From Cyanidium caldarium (Eukaryota; Rhodophyta; Bangiophyceae; Cyanidiales; Cyanidiaceae): a stretch of 64,000 nt of DNA. Positions 8,080 to 17,577 of this stretch are shown here, piece after piece; the first letter of the stretch is position 1, and every line of letters begins with the position of its first letter. The notes under the pieces were generated by a model, which was not told where the DNA came from, did not search any database, and was given only the letters and a program-made list of their open reading frames with translations. The DNA is taken from contig JANCYW010000013.1 of NCBI GenBank assembly GCA_026184775.1, positions 186,001-250,000 on the forward strand, read 5' to 3'. The translations under genes and the position numbers were made by a program.

Positions 8080-10548
8080 ATGTCCTCCTCCGCGCCGAGT
8101 TGCCGGGCGCAAGTGACGAGCACCTGCGTCAGCGGCACTCCGGGATTGATGAGCGGCGCGCTGGATGCCGCCGAGTGTCCCAGTGGATCATCCGGTGGTG
8201 ATTCGTGGCACTCCTGGCTGGCGTTTGCCAGCGGCGCGGTCGTCTACCTGGCGGACCGCGCGGGCGTGCAGCACGCGCTCATCGGCCACCGCGCTCGCGT
8301 GAACAGCTTGCGATGGCAGCGAGTGCTGTCGGGCAGTCCGCTACGGTCATCGGGGTTGCTGGCATCGGTCGATGCTGCTGGCGAGCTCATTCTCTGGCAG
8401 CGCACGCGGCTGACGGCCCGAATATCGTTGCGCCCACCGGAGGCTGCTGCTGTTGCTGCCGCGGCATCGGCCATTTGCGTGGCCACGGCACCAGCATCGC
8501 CTGCACCATGTGGTGTCGAGGGAGCGCCAGAGACTTGCTGCTTCGCCGGCACCAGTGATGGCGTCCTGTATGCTACTCGCGGCGACCGCTGCGTGTCCTG
8601 CGCCTCGTTGGATGGGTTGCCCGAGGCGCTCGCCGCCGCCTCCTGGCCGCAGCGCTCGTCAGACTTGCTGGTGGCTGTGGGCGGCACGGACACCCGGATA
8701 CATCTGTATCGATTCGATACCGCCACACTCACGTTTCAGCCGCTGCAGCAGCTGTCGGGCCACAGCGATTGGGTGCGCGACCTGGCCTGTGTTCCGGTGG
8801 ACGACGCTTTGCTACTGCTCGCATCCGCCGGACAAGACGGCACGGCGCGGCTGTGGCAGGTAACCGCCGCGGCGACGACCGCCTCGAGCCAGTTGACCGT
8901 ACAGTGTATCGCGGTGCTGGCGGAACATCGCGCCGGCCTGACACGGGTGCAGTGGGTGCCGATGCCGCCCTCCGAACCGAGTTCGTCAACAGCGCGACTG
9001 CTCACCAGCGCTATGGACCGCACGTGGATTCTGTGGCAGCTGCGCGCGCTGCCTGCCGACGATCGGCAACGTTGGACGCCAGCTGTTCGCGGCGGCGAGC
9101 GAGGCGAGGAGGGGTTGGAGCACGGCTTCTTCAGCGCCACCTATTTCAGAGACGGCACCGGCAGCGAATACATCGTGGCGTCGGCCCGCAACGGCGCCCT
9201 GCATACTTGGCGCTGCGTGAACGGCCATCTCGACTGGCGAGCGGTGGCCTCGTTTGCCGGCGGTCACGCGGCCGCCATCACCGACATCGACTGGCAACCG
9301 CGCCACGGCCGTTGGTTGCTGTCGGTGTCGTGCGACATGACCGCGCGCATCTTCGCTCAACGCTCGGAGGCGGGTGAAGGTGTTCCTGGACGGTGGCGGG
9401 AAGTGGCCCGCCCGCAGACCCACGGACATGCGCTCTTCTGCGGCGCGTTCGTATCGACAGATGGCCTGGTGTTTGCCAGCGGTGCCGAGGAGAAGGCGGT
9501 GCGCCTGTTCGAAGCGCCCGGACAGTTCGTGCAGAGAATGTCCGAACGAGCGTCCACGGCCAACGGCAGCACCCGTACGTCGGTGGACGCAGCGGATGAG
9601 CGGGCGTGGACGGCCACGCGTCCACCGCTCAGCTTGACCAATCAACCGGCGTTTGGAGAGGAGCAACGCAGGGACGCTGCCGACCGTCACGGGTACGACA
9701 TCGCCGAATCGCCACCCGAGCATGACACCGAGGCATGTCTGGCGCAGGACACGCTGTGGCCCGAGCGCGACAAGCTGTTCGCCCACGCCAACGCCATTCG
9801 GTGTCTGGCCTGCCGTCGCGTCGTCGGCCGTGGCGAGGTGCTGGCGTCCGCGTGCAACGCGCAGAGAGCGTCCGACGCCGGCATCGCGCTGTGGAACGGG
9901 ACACCCGAGCTGCAGCCGCTGGCAGTGCTGTCGGCACATCAGCTGACGGTGCACGCATTGCGTTTCGGCCGGTTGGCGGAGACGGCTTGCGTCGATGGTG
10001 ACGACCCGATCGCGTCGGACGTGCTCCTGTCGGTGTCCCGCGATCGCTCGTGGACGTTGTGGGATATGCGCACGCTGCAGCCGCTGCATCGACAACCGGA
10101 GGCGCACAGCCGCATGATCCTGTGCTGCGCGTGGACGCGTTGCGACCGCGGCGAGTTTGTCACGGGCGGCCGCGATAAGCGACTCCAATGGTGGCGCGTG
10201 CGACGCGGTCCACCGACGGAGATGGCCGCGTCGGTGACCTCGCTCCACGCGCATCGTTTCGCGCACGCCGTGACCGCCGTGGACGCGCTGCCGTTCGATG
10301 CCGAACGCGTGACTGTGCTGGTGGGTCTGGAGAGCGGGCAGTTACAGGCGCTGCTGTGGGACGGGCACGTGAGCACCGTGCAAGCACTGCCCCCGGTCAC
10401 TGCACATGCGGGCGCGGTGAATTGCGTGCGCTTCCGGCCGACCGTGGGCGCGCCTGACCGCCCGTTCGAGTACGCCAGCGGCGGCGAGGACGGCGCGCTA
10501 CACTTTGGGCGCATTCAGTGGGGCTGCTCCAGCGATGGAGTTGCCTAG
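8080..10548 (+). CDS. ELP2: Elongator complex subunit 2 (ELP2), WD40 double propeller
   Basis: 822 residues starting at the ATG after a GTG. ELP2 is the WD40 scaffold of Elongator, which carries out the cm5U modification of wobble uridines in tRNA. WD repeats occur throughout (for example LIGHRARVNSLRW near residue 70, LSGHSDWVRDLACVP near 225, GHAAAITDIDW near 400). The family-specific segment WREVARPQTHGHALFCGAF followed by FASGAEEKAVRLFEAP (about residues 445-485) matches ELP2 proteins, as does the length (yeast 788, human 826). No other Elongator subunit is in the window. Confidence 0.95.
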   Translation: MSSSAPSCRAQVTSTCVSGTPGLMSGALDAAECPSGSSGGDSWHSWLAFASGAVVYLADRAGVQHALIGHRARVNSLRWQRVLSGSPLRSSGLLASVDAAGELILWQRTRLTARISLRPPEAAAVAAAASAICVATAPASPAPCGVEGAPETCCFAGTSDGVLYATRGDRCVSCASLDGLPEALAAASWPQRSSDLLVAVGGTDTRIHLYRFDTATLTFQPLQQLSGHSDWVRDLACVPVDDALLLLASAGQDGTARLWQVTAAATTASSQLTVQCIAVLAEHRAGLTRVQWVPMPPSEPSSSTARLLTSAMDRTWILWQLRALPADDRQRWTPAVRGGERGEEGLEHGFFSATYFRDGTGSEYIVASARNGALHTWRCVNGHLDWRAVASFAGGHAAAITDIDWQPRHGRWLLSVSCDMTARIFAQRSEAGEGVPGRWREVARPQTHGHALFCGAFVSTDGLVFASGAEEKAVRLFEAPGQFVQRMSERASTANGSTRTSVDAADERAWTATRPPLSLTNQPAFGEEQRRDAADRHGYDIAESPPEHDTEACLAQDTLWPERDKLFAHANAIRCLACRRVVGRGEVLASACNAQRASDAGIALWNGTPELQPLAVLSAHQLTVHALRFGRLAETACVDGDDPIASDVLLSVSRDRSWTLWDMRTLQPLHRQPEAHSRMILCCAWTRCDRGEFVTGGRDKRLQWWRVRRGPPTEMAASVTSLHAHRFAHAVTAVDALPFDAERVTVLVGLESGQLQALLWDGHVSTVQALPPVTAHAGAVNCVRFRPTVGAPDRPFEYASGGEDGALHFGRIQWGCSSDGVA

Positions 10549-10693
10549 CGGTGTCTTGGGTAACAGACGTCAGTCTCGGTTTCGCGTCCATATCGCCGGC
10601 GTTTATTCATTCGATGCCCCTCCCGCGGCATCGATTGCGGCGTTCCTCCGCGGGAAACACACCGAGTCGCCTGAAGGACATCGTCCCGACGCT

Positions 10694-13600
10694 TCACGCC
10701 GGTCGGTCGCCTGACGCATCTCGTTGCGGTTCAGGCACCGTCCAGGCGCCGGTGTATACGCCGCGAGTGTCGTGATCGAACACGCCCTGGTCCGCATCTT
10801 CCTCATCCTCACCCTCCTTGTCGGCATCCTCTGGCTCTCGTTGCCGCTCGTCGTCGCCGTCGCCGTCGTCGTCGATTTCTTCGGTGAGCAGACTGCCGGT
10901 GATGGCCAACAGTTCCACCTCGCCCGGTTGCAGCATCATGGCGCGTCCTCGGTGCGCTGGCGGCAAGTGCTCCACCACCGAGCGGTTCTTGTCGCACACC
11001 CGGCACACCTCCCGCACGGCCGGGTCCTGCAACAGCCGCTGTCGCAGGTTCTCGATGTCCTGCTTGCCGCGCACCGACACCTCGAAGCACAGCGACGCCA
11101 CGTCGTCGAGCACGCTGCTGGACGAGGCCACGATGGAGATGTTCCCGGCGGTGATCAGGCCAGACACGCGCGACAGCAACCCCGGTCCGTCGCGCGCCAG
11201 CACCAGCACGCGCGTCGGATACGCCGACACCGGTGCGCGCCAGCTGACTCCGATGCAGGCGTCGGGGTCGCCGCGTAAACACGACAGGCAGCGCAGACAG
11301 CGGGTGCGGTGTAATTCGTACAGCGCCGGCGCGCCGTCCTCTGCGGCTCTCGAGCGAACCGCCACCACCTGGTCGCCTGGCACCGGGTTGCAGCAGGTAG
11401 CCACACAGCACTGAGCGTAGGTGAGCGCGCTGCGCGAGGGCCCGCGCCCGAGGCCCACGCCCCGGCTGGCGACAGGGGCGTCGTCGCCCCGAGCTTGCTC
11501 CCCACGGCTACCGCCGGCGGTAGCCACTGCGCCGGGCGACGACGACATCACCGCTTCGGCGGCGTCTGTATCGACGGCCTCGTCGTCATCGGTCAAGCTG
11601 TCCGGCTCGATCGGCTCCAACGCCTTGGCCGCCGCGCCCAGTCGGCGTAGCACATCCGGGTCCATCGGTGGGTGAAAGTAGGCCACAATCGCTGCCGCTG
11701 CACCGATGCCCCCGGTGCGCGCCACCGCTGCCAGCAGCGCCGCCGCCGAGGTCAACTGCCGCGCGCCGTCACCTCGAAACACGCGCGGCACCAGCTGCGA
11801 CAGGTGCTGCTCGATCTGCGCATCCGGCGGCACCTCCGCCACCGTCAGCTCCAGCTGCTCGGCCGCCTCCAGCAGCAGCGCCCGCCCGCGCTCCGCCTGC
11901 TCGCGCAGCGCCCGCGCCCGCAAAAAGCGCCGTATCTTCTGGCGCGCCGTGCGCGAACGCGCATACCGCAGCCACTCCTTGCTGGGGCCAGGCGCCGCCG
12001 GCGAGGTCACAATCTTGATGCTGTCGGCGTTGCTCAGCTCGTAATCGAGCGGCACAAACCGGCCGGCCACCTTGGCCCCGATCATCTGGTTGCCCACATC
12101 GGAGTGAATGTGGTACGCGGCGTCGACCACGGTGGAGCCGCGCGGCAGATCCAGCACGTAGTTCTTCGGGGTGAACACGTACACCCGATTGCCCAGCAGA
12201 TCCTGCTGCACCGCGTTCACGCACGCTTTGGAGTTGCCGCTGAACTCGCGACAGTACTCTTGAATGGAACGCAGCCAGTCGGTGGTGTGATAGCGAAAGT
12301 GCTGGGTGGAGTCGCCGCCGCCGCCGCCCACCCGTCCGTTGGTGGCTGGTGCCGCGCCCGCCGACCGGCCGCGCGCCGTTGCGCGCTTCGCCGGGGAGAC
12401 CTCCGCCGCCACGCCGTACTCGGCCAGCTGGTACATGCTCTCGGTGAAAATCTGCACCTCCAGCGGCGAGAAACCGCACTTGGGGCCCAACACCACCAGC
12501 GTGTGCAGGCTCTGATACCCGTTCGGTTTGGGGAACGCCACAAAGTCTTTGACGTGCCCGGGCACCGGCTTGAACAGCGAATGTACCCGGCCGAGCACGT
12601 GATAGCAGATGTTGCGCTCGTAGAAGGCGTCGCGGTAGTCGTCCTCCAGTTCCACGACCAGCCGCACCGCCGCCAAGTCGTAGATGTTCTCTAGCCTGGC
12701 ACCGGCGCTGATCTTGCTGAAGATGGCGCACATGTTCTTCATCGACGGTTCGGCGCGAATGGTGCGCACCATCGGCCGGACGACCGCGTCTTGCGCCAGC
12801 GCCTTCTCCAACATGCTCGTGGCCTGCGCTAGACAGCTCTCGATGCCGCTCTTCTCGCGGAAGATGCGCACCTCCTCTTGCAGGCATTCGTATTCGGCCG
12901 GATACAGGTAGCGCAGCGACAGGTCCTCCAGCTCGCGGGCGATGCGCGCGATGCCCAGGCGGCGCGCCAGCGGTGCGAAAATATCCATGGTCTCGCGCGC
13001 AATATTCACCTGCTTGCTCGGCGACATGAACTCCAGCGTGCGCATGTTGTGCAGTCGATCGGCCAGTTTCACGATGATCACCCGCACGTCCTCGGCCATG
13101 GACACAAACATGCGCCGGATGTATTCCGCCTGCTGCTCCTCCTTGGACAGCACCTGGCTGCTGCTGCCGCTTTCGGGTTTCTTGCTCTTGACAGATCCGT
13201 TCGGGTGATGCGCGTCGACGGCCGCATCGTCATCGCCGCCGTTGAGGTCGTGGTCGGTCCGCGGGATGTTCAAGCCGACGGTGTTGCGCACCGCTGCGGC
13301 CGCCGCGTTCGCTGCCGCCATCGTGGCCGAAGCCGCCGCCGCCAACACCGACGCCGGCGAGCCAAACGCGCCCTGAAACAGCGCATGATGCGGCGACATC
13401 GACGGCGTCATCTTGCGGGCAATCTTCGACACCTTCGTCTCCGACTCGACGATATTGCGCACATCGTGCCCAAACAGGCGCTCGACCACCTCAAAGGTCA
13501 CTTCAGTGTCCTCGACCGCATCGTGCAGCAGTCCGGCGATGAGCGTGTCCACGTCCATCCGCATATCCGCCAGGATGCCCATGACTGCCACCGGGTGGGT

Positions 13601-14038
13601 GATGAACGGCTCGCCCGATTTGCGCACCTGTCCCCAGTGCGCCGCGTGCGCCACCCGCAGCGCCTGCAGCACCCGCTCGCGTTCCGCCTTGCTCAAGTAG
13701 GGCGCGCGCGCAACCACCTCCCGCTGCAGCTGCTCCAGCTGCACTACCTGCGGTATTCGCGGTGGCGGTGGCGGCGGCGGCGGCCGGTACCGATCACCCC
13801 GGCCGAAACCGTCTGGAGCGCCCGACTGGCCGCGAAGTCGACGAGACGCTCCCACACCCAGCAGCGGCCGCGGCCGACATCGTCGTCGGACACCCGGCAC
13901 CGTCCTGAAGCCCTCGGTGGCATTATGCCGAACGGGCACCAGCCGCCCACCCAAGTCCGCCCCCCGCCCCGAACGCCAACCGCGCCAAGCGCAACCGACC
14001 AACGCCTGACACACAAAACACACTTCCCCCTCCTCCAT
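10694..14038 (-). CDS. RelA/SpoT homologue (RSH), HD hydrolase-synthetase-TGS-ACT
   Basis: 1,114 residues from the ATG at 14038 (the frame extends 3 codons further only to GTG). Expected to make and degrade the alarmone (p)ppGpp, in plants and algae inside the plastid. Order of domains: N-terminal extension (possible transit peptide), HD hydrolase about residues 110-340 with LLHDAVEDTEVTF and KLADRLHNMRTL, synthetase about 430-540 with NIYDLAAVRLVV and FPKPNGYQSLHTLVV, TGS about 620-690 (VYVFTPKNYVLDLPRGSTV), a helical linker, and ACT about 945-1020. The acidic low-complexity tail is lineage-specific. In the synthetase, the usual EVQIRT motif reads EVQIFTE, so a conserved Arg is Phe. Low-complexity insertions lengthen the HD domain. 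Closest in architecture to plant RSH1 and bacterial Rel; organelle location is inferred. Confidence 0.92.
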   Translation of the reverse strand: MEEGEVCFVCQALVGCAWRGWRSGRGADLGGRLVPVRHNATEGFRTVPGVRRRCRPRPLLGVGASRRLRGQSGAPDGFGRGDRYRPPPPPPPPRIPQVVQLEQLQREVVARAPYLSKAERERVLQALRVAHAAHWGQVRKSGEPFITHPVAVMGILADMRMDVDTLIAGLLHDAVEDTEVTFEVVERLFGHDVRNIVESETKVSKIARKMTPSMSPHHALFQGAFGSPASVLAAAASATMAAANAAAAAVRNTVGLNIPRTDHDLNGGDDDAAVDAHHPNGSVKSKKPESGSSSQVLSKEEQQAEYIRRMFVSMAEDVRVIIVKLADRLHNMRTLEFMSPSKQVNIARETMDIFAPLARRLGIARIARELEDLSLRYLYPAEYECLQEEVRIFREKSGIESCLAQATSMLEKALAQDAVVRPMVRTIRAEPSMKNMCAIFSKISAGARLENIYDLAAVRLVVELEDDYRDAFYERNICYHVLGRVHSLFKPVPGHVKDFVAFPKPNGYQSLHTLVVLGPKCGFSPLEVQIFTESMYQLAEYGVAAEVSPAKRATARGRSAGAAPATNGRVGGGGGDSTQHFRYHTTDWLRSIQEYCREFSGNSKACVNAVQQDLLGNRVYVFTPKNYVLDLPRGSTVVDAAYHIHSDVGNQMIGAKVAGRFVPLDYELSNADSIKIVTSPAAPGPSKEWLRYARSRTARQKIRRFLRARALREQAERGRALLLEAAEQLELTVAEVPPDAQIEQHLSQLVPRVFRGDGARQLTSAAALLAAVARTGGIGAAAAIVAYFHPPMDPDVLRRLGAAAKALEPIEPDSLTDDDEAVDTDAAEAVMSSSPGAVATAGGSRGEQARGDDAPVASRGVGLGRGPSRSALTYAQCCVATCCNPVPGDQVVAVRSRAAEDGAPALYELHRTRCLRCLSCLRGDPDACIGVSWRAPVSAYPTRVLVLARDGPGLLSRVSGLITAGNISIVASSSSVLDDVASLCFEVSVRGKQDIENLRQRLLQDPAVREVCRVCDKNRSVVEHLPPAHRGRAMMLQPGEVELLAITGSLLTEEIDDDGDGDDERQREPEDADKEGEDEEDADQGVFDHDTRGVYTGAWTVPEPQRDASGDRPA

Positions 14039-14655
14039 GTCGGTCACCTTGCTCCCTCAGACTGTCGCCCGCGGCCGTAAACGCAATCCCACCACGGAAT
14101 TCACCGGACGCTCCGCTGGAAACCACCCCACACACACACACACAAGTCGTCGGTTTCCGAAACGAGTGCAGTCGCCCAGCGCACGCCCCACGGCTTTCGC
14201 CGTACCTTGAACCTTGCACTCGCTGCTGTCCACTCTGTCCACGCCCAGCAAGCACGAACTGCCGCTTCTCGAGCGTGTTCAGCGTCACGAACCGTCGTGA
14301 ACGCGACGCTCGAGGTCGTCGTCGGTCGAGTGTGCGCGTGGGTGCGCGCGACAGGCGAGCATCGCGCGCCACCCACAGCGGCTGCCGATTCTCCGGGCGC
14401 GCGCCGAGAAGACGCCGAAGGACATCGCCGGGCGAACGGGTAGCGTGGCCATAAGCGGCGACAGTGGGAATCGAATCGTTGTGGCAAACTGTCGGAAACC
14501 TGAAAGGTGTTGATGTGGACGACGGGAGCTGGTCGTTACCAGCGCGCAGCTCGATAGGGCAGCGCGGCGCTCTCCGCTTCCGCGACACCGCTACAAGCAC
14601 CGTCAGAGGGCGTCGTTCGCGGTTTCATCCCTCCCTACGTTCATCAGAGCTCATT
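14039..14655. other. Intergenic region with CA microsatellite
   Basis: 617 bases between two minus-strand genes, upstream of the RSH gene. A CA dinucleotide run lies at about 14129-14144. No supported gene; the open frames are GC-driven shadows. Confidence 0.5.
14129..14144. repeat. (CA)n microsatellite
   Basis: Eight CA units, about 90 bp upstream of the RSH start codon. Confidence 0.85.
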
Positions 14656-16026
14656 TTATAATTCCTCAATGTGTTCCTTGTTTTGGTAGTAGGCCTGCTC
14701 TTGGGCGCTCTTGCGGCGCTGCTTCTCGACGAAACGGTCGCGGTTGGCCACGATGCGCTCGATGATCCGGGGCACGCTGAGGTCGCTGGCCGACTCCACC
14801 TCGCGGTAGATGCCCAGTCGCCTGGGCACCTCGTATGGGTCGTCGGCTGGGGCGTTCACGCTGAGCTCGTCGTAGTGGGTGCCGTGCACCACCAGCGATA
14901 TGCTCATGGTGCGGATCATATCCTCGGTCACTTTCCACGGCGCGCCGAGGATCACCTCGTCCACGTGTCGACAGCTGAGCACACTCAGGGCACGCTCGTG
15001 CAAGTTCAGAATGGGATAGTTGCGGCCGCGATGCTGATTCACCGTGTAGTCGTCGTGCAAACCGACCAGCACGAAATCGCCCAGCTCTCGACACCGCTTC
15101 AGCAACCGAATATGCGCCACCGTGAACATGTCCCAGGCGCCGTCGGCATACACCACTCGGTCGCCCGGCTGCGGTTTGCGCCCCGAACTGAATTGCATCA
15201 GTCGTCGAGTGGTCGGCAGGAAGGAACTGGTGCGCGGGGAGATATACGCGGATACCGCAGTATCGGTTGAGCAGTTCGCGCGACTCGCCCGCTCCCCAGC
15301 GTCTGATGTGACATGCGCATCCGGCGACGCTGACTTGTCCTCCACTCCCCGATGGCGGTTGGCCATCTCCCCGTCCATGGATGAAGGGCGTGGCAGGTGA
15401 TGCGAGGTGGTGCACAACAACATCCGTCCGACAATATCCGTGGACGATACGCCCTCGGTGCGGGCAATGGTGCGGAACTTGTCAGCCCGTTTCACCGCTT
15501 CATAAACGTCGCGGCCGTCCGCCCCGATGCACGGGTCGTCGCCGTGCACCACGTAGTCGATGTGGTACTCGCGCACCAGCTTGTCCAAAAACTCCGCCGT
15601 CACCAGGTACGGCACCCCGCGAATCACTTGATCGACCCACTTGACCGCCTCCACTGCTTCGTATCGCTCCTCCTCGGCCATGACCGGCGGTCCCTTGTGG
15701 CAGGTGATCTCCGCGTCGCTGCACACACCCACCACCAGTTCATCGCCCAACGAGGCCGCCTGCCGTATAGCGTTGGCGTGCCCGTAGTGCATCAGATCGA
15801 AGCAGCCGTCCAGGTAAATGCGCACCGGACGTCGCGACTGCCGCTCCCGCTGCTCTCGCACGGCGGCCGCCTGTCGCTCCCGCGCCGTCTGCCGCTCCAG
15901 CCGCCATCGAAAGTACGACTTGAGGAAGCCGTATAACGCGCGAGACGCCAACAGAACATCCACCGCCAGCAGCAACCGAGAGGTGGTGGCGGCGGGAGCA
16001 GGCGCTGTCGGCGTCCCTGGAGGCAT
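14656..16026 (-). CDS. PECT1: Ethanolamine-phosphate cytidylyltransferase
   Basis: 456 residues, ATG at 16026. Makes CDP-ethanolamine from CTP and phosphoethanolamine, the rate-setting step of the Kennedy pathway to phosphatidylethanolamine. An N-terminal hydrophobic segment (about residues 16-35) resembles the membrane anchor of plant PECT1. Two cytidylyltransferase domains follow: the first (about 70-215) has YLDGCFDLMHYGHANAI and GDDPCIGADGRDVYE; the second (about 290-420) has DGAWDMFTVAHIRLLKR, LNLHERALSVLSCRHVDEV and ISLVVHGTHYD. The linker is Ser/Arg rich. Oddity: the HxGH signature of the second domain reads TVAH, so this half may not bind or turn over CTP. Divergent from the farnesyltransferase gene. 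Confidence 0.93.
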   Translation of the reverse strand: MPPGTPTAPAPAATTSRLLLAVDVLLASRALYGFLKSYFRWRLERQTARERQAAAVREQRERQSRRPVRIYLDGCFDLMHYGHANAIRQAASLGDELVVGVCSDAEITCHKGPPVMAEEERYEAVEAVKWVDQVIRGVPYLVTAEFLDKLVREYHIDYVVHGDDPCIGADGRDVYEAVKRADKFRTIARTEGVSSTDIVGRMLLCTTSHHLPRPSSMDGEMANRHRGVEDKSASPDAHVTSDAGERASRANCSTDTAVSAYISPRTSSFLPTTRRLMQFSSGRKPQPGDRVVYADGAWDMFTVAHIRLLKRCRELGDFVLVGLHDDYTVNQHRGRNYPILNLHERALSVLSCRHVDEVILGAPWKVTEDMIRTMSISLVVHGTHYDELSVNAPADDPYEVPRRLGIYREVESASDLSVPRIIERIVANRDRFVEKQRRKSAQEQAYYQNKEHIEEL

Positions 16027-16178
16027 CGGACGCGGGGAGAGCGCAGTGCGGCCCGCGGAACGCGTCCACCGACTTCAAGTGGCCTGTCGCCCGCAGCGTT
16101 GCAAACGCCCCTGTCTCGCACGCTCGCGCGGGCCGGCAACGTGCCGTCTGCACCGGCCGCTTGTGTCGGGCGGAATGC

Positions 16179-17573
16179 ATGGGGAAAGATGAGGATCGGG
16201 ATGACCAAATTCCGAGCAGGCCTAGCGTGTACAACAGTGGAGATGGAGAGGAGGTGGAGTTGTGTCCGGCGCTGTGGTCAGTGTGCCAGCGGCGGGTGGA
16301 GTTGGGGCGGCGGGCTTGCGCGTCACTGTTGTTCGCGGTGCCGCCGCTGTGGGCGTGCACGCCCACGGGCGTGGAGCAACGCCGAGTGGAAGACGCGCTA
16401 CTGGCGGAAGACGGTCTGCGCGCGGTGTACTACCTGCAGCGGGCACACCAGCGTGGGTGGCGCGTGCGCGACGCCGAGGAGGCGCTGCAGCAGTGGGTGC
16501 GCTACTTTCACGCGGACCCGTCGGCGGAGCGACCGCTGGGGCTGACGTTTCACAGCGATCGCCTCTTTCGTGAACGACACTTGCACTTTTTGGGCGGTAT
16601 ACTGGATGGTACGCGGGCGTTGCCGTCGGAGTTTTTGTCGCTCGAGGCGAGTCAGACCTGGATCGCCTACTGGGTCGCGCATGCGCTGGATGTGCTGGGA
16701 CGTCCGCTGACCGCGGCCGAGGCACAGGGCATTATCAAGCTGTGTCGTGCCTCGCAGAGTGAGCACGGTGGCTATGGTGGTGGACCGGGTCATGTGGCGC
16801 ATGCGGCGGCCACGTATGCGGCGGTGTCTGCGCTATGTATTGCGGGCACGGTGGATCGCGGGGCGCACCAGGTGACGCAGCGAGGGGCGTTGACGCGATG
16901 GATGAAATGCGACCTGGCATTGGCCGATGGCGGTGGAGGGCGTTTTCGTGTGTCGCTGAACGGTGAGATCGACGTGCGCGCCGTGTACTGCGTGCTGGCC
17001 ACCGCGTCGTTGTTGGGCGTGCTCGATGACGACCTGTGCCGCGGCTGCGTCGCCTTCATCGACTCGTTGCGTAGCTTTGATGGTGCGTTCGGCGGCGAAC
17101 CGCTCACCGAGTCGCACGGCGGCTACACCTACTGTGCCGTCGCCTCGCTGCGCATCTTGCGGGATGCCGAATGGCTGACGGCTGCCGAATTCGCGGCACT
17201 GGTGGCGCCCGCGCGCGACTGGCTCACTCGTCGACAGCTGCGCTTCGAGGGCGGCTTCCAGGGTCGCACCCACAAACTGGTGGACTCGTGCTACTCCTTC
17301 TGGCTGGCCGCAGCGGCACGCCTATGCGATGCACCGTTCCGCGAACCGCAACTCGCCCATTACATTCTGCGCTATTGCCAAGACGTCGAGCACGGCGGCC
17401 TGCGCGACAAACCGCATGTGCCCGCCGACCTGTATCACACCTGCTACGCCCTCAGCGGCCTGTCGCTGACCCAGTCCACCAACACTGAAGCGACCCTACG
17501 CCCGGTGCATCCGGCATACAACCTCACTTACGACACCCTCCACGCCAACCCGTTTTTCTCTAAACCGATCTGA
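16179..17573 (+). CDS. FNTB: Protein farnesyltransferase beta subunit
   Basis: 464 residues from the first ATG (the frame opens further only at TTG 16161). Zinc-dependent catalytic subunit that transfers farnesyl to CaaX cysteines. The alpha-alpha barrel repeats are visible (GGYGGGPGHVAHAAATYAAV, GEIDVRAVYCVLATASLLG, ESHGGYTYCAVASLRIL, RFEGGFQGRTHKLVDSCYSFW). Zinc ligands of the human enzyme are conserved: Asp and Cys of LVDSCYSFW (about residue 365) and His of DLYHTCYALSGLSLTQ (about 425). Length fits (human 437). RFEGGFQGRxxKLVD distinguishes it from geranylgeranyltransferase beta subunits. The stop codon is only 4 bp from the ATG of the next gene. Confidence 0.95.
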   Translation: MGKDEDRDDQIPSRPSVYNSGDGEEVELCPALWSVCQRRVELGRRACASLLFAVPPLWACTPTGVEQRRVEDALLAEDGLRAVYYLQRAHQRGWRVRDAEEALQQWVRYFHADPSAERPLGLTFHSDRLFRERHLHFLGGILDGTRALPSEFLSLEASQTWIAYWVAHALDVLGRPLTAAEAQGIIKLCRASQSEHGGYGGGPGHVAHAAATYAAVSALCIAGTVDRGAHQVTQRGALTRWMKCDLALADGGGGRFRVSLNGEIDVRAVYCVLATASLLGVLDDDLCRGCVAFIDSLRSFDGAFGGEPLTESHGGYTYCAVASLRILRDAEWLTAAEFAALVAPARDWLTRRQLRFEGGFQGRTHKLVDSCYSFWLAAAARLCDAPFREPQLAHYILRYCQDVEHGGLRDKPHVPADLYHTCYALSGLSLTQSTNTEATLRPVHPAYNLTYDTLHANPFFSKPI

Positions 17574-17577
17574 TGGG

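Noticed and set aside
11672-14080. Long plus-strand frames (340 and 400 codons) antisense to the RSH gene
   Set aside because: RSH domains on the minus strand are unmistakable; the antisense translations are Arg/His/Gln-rich shadows.
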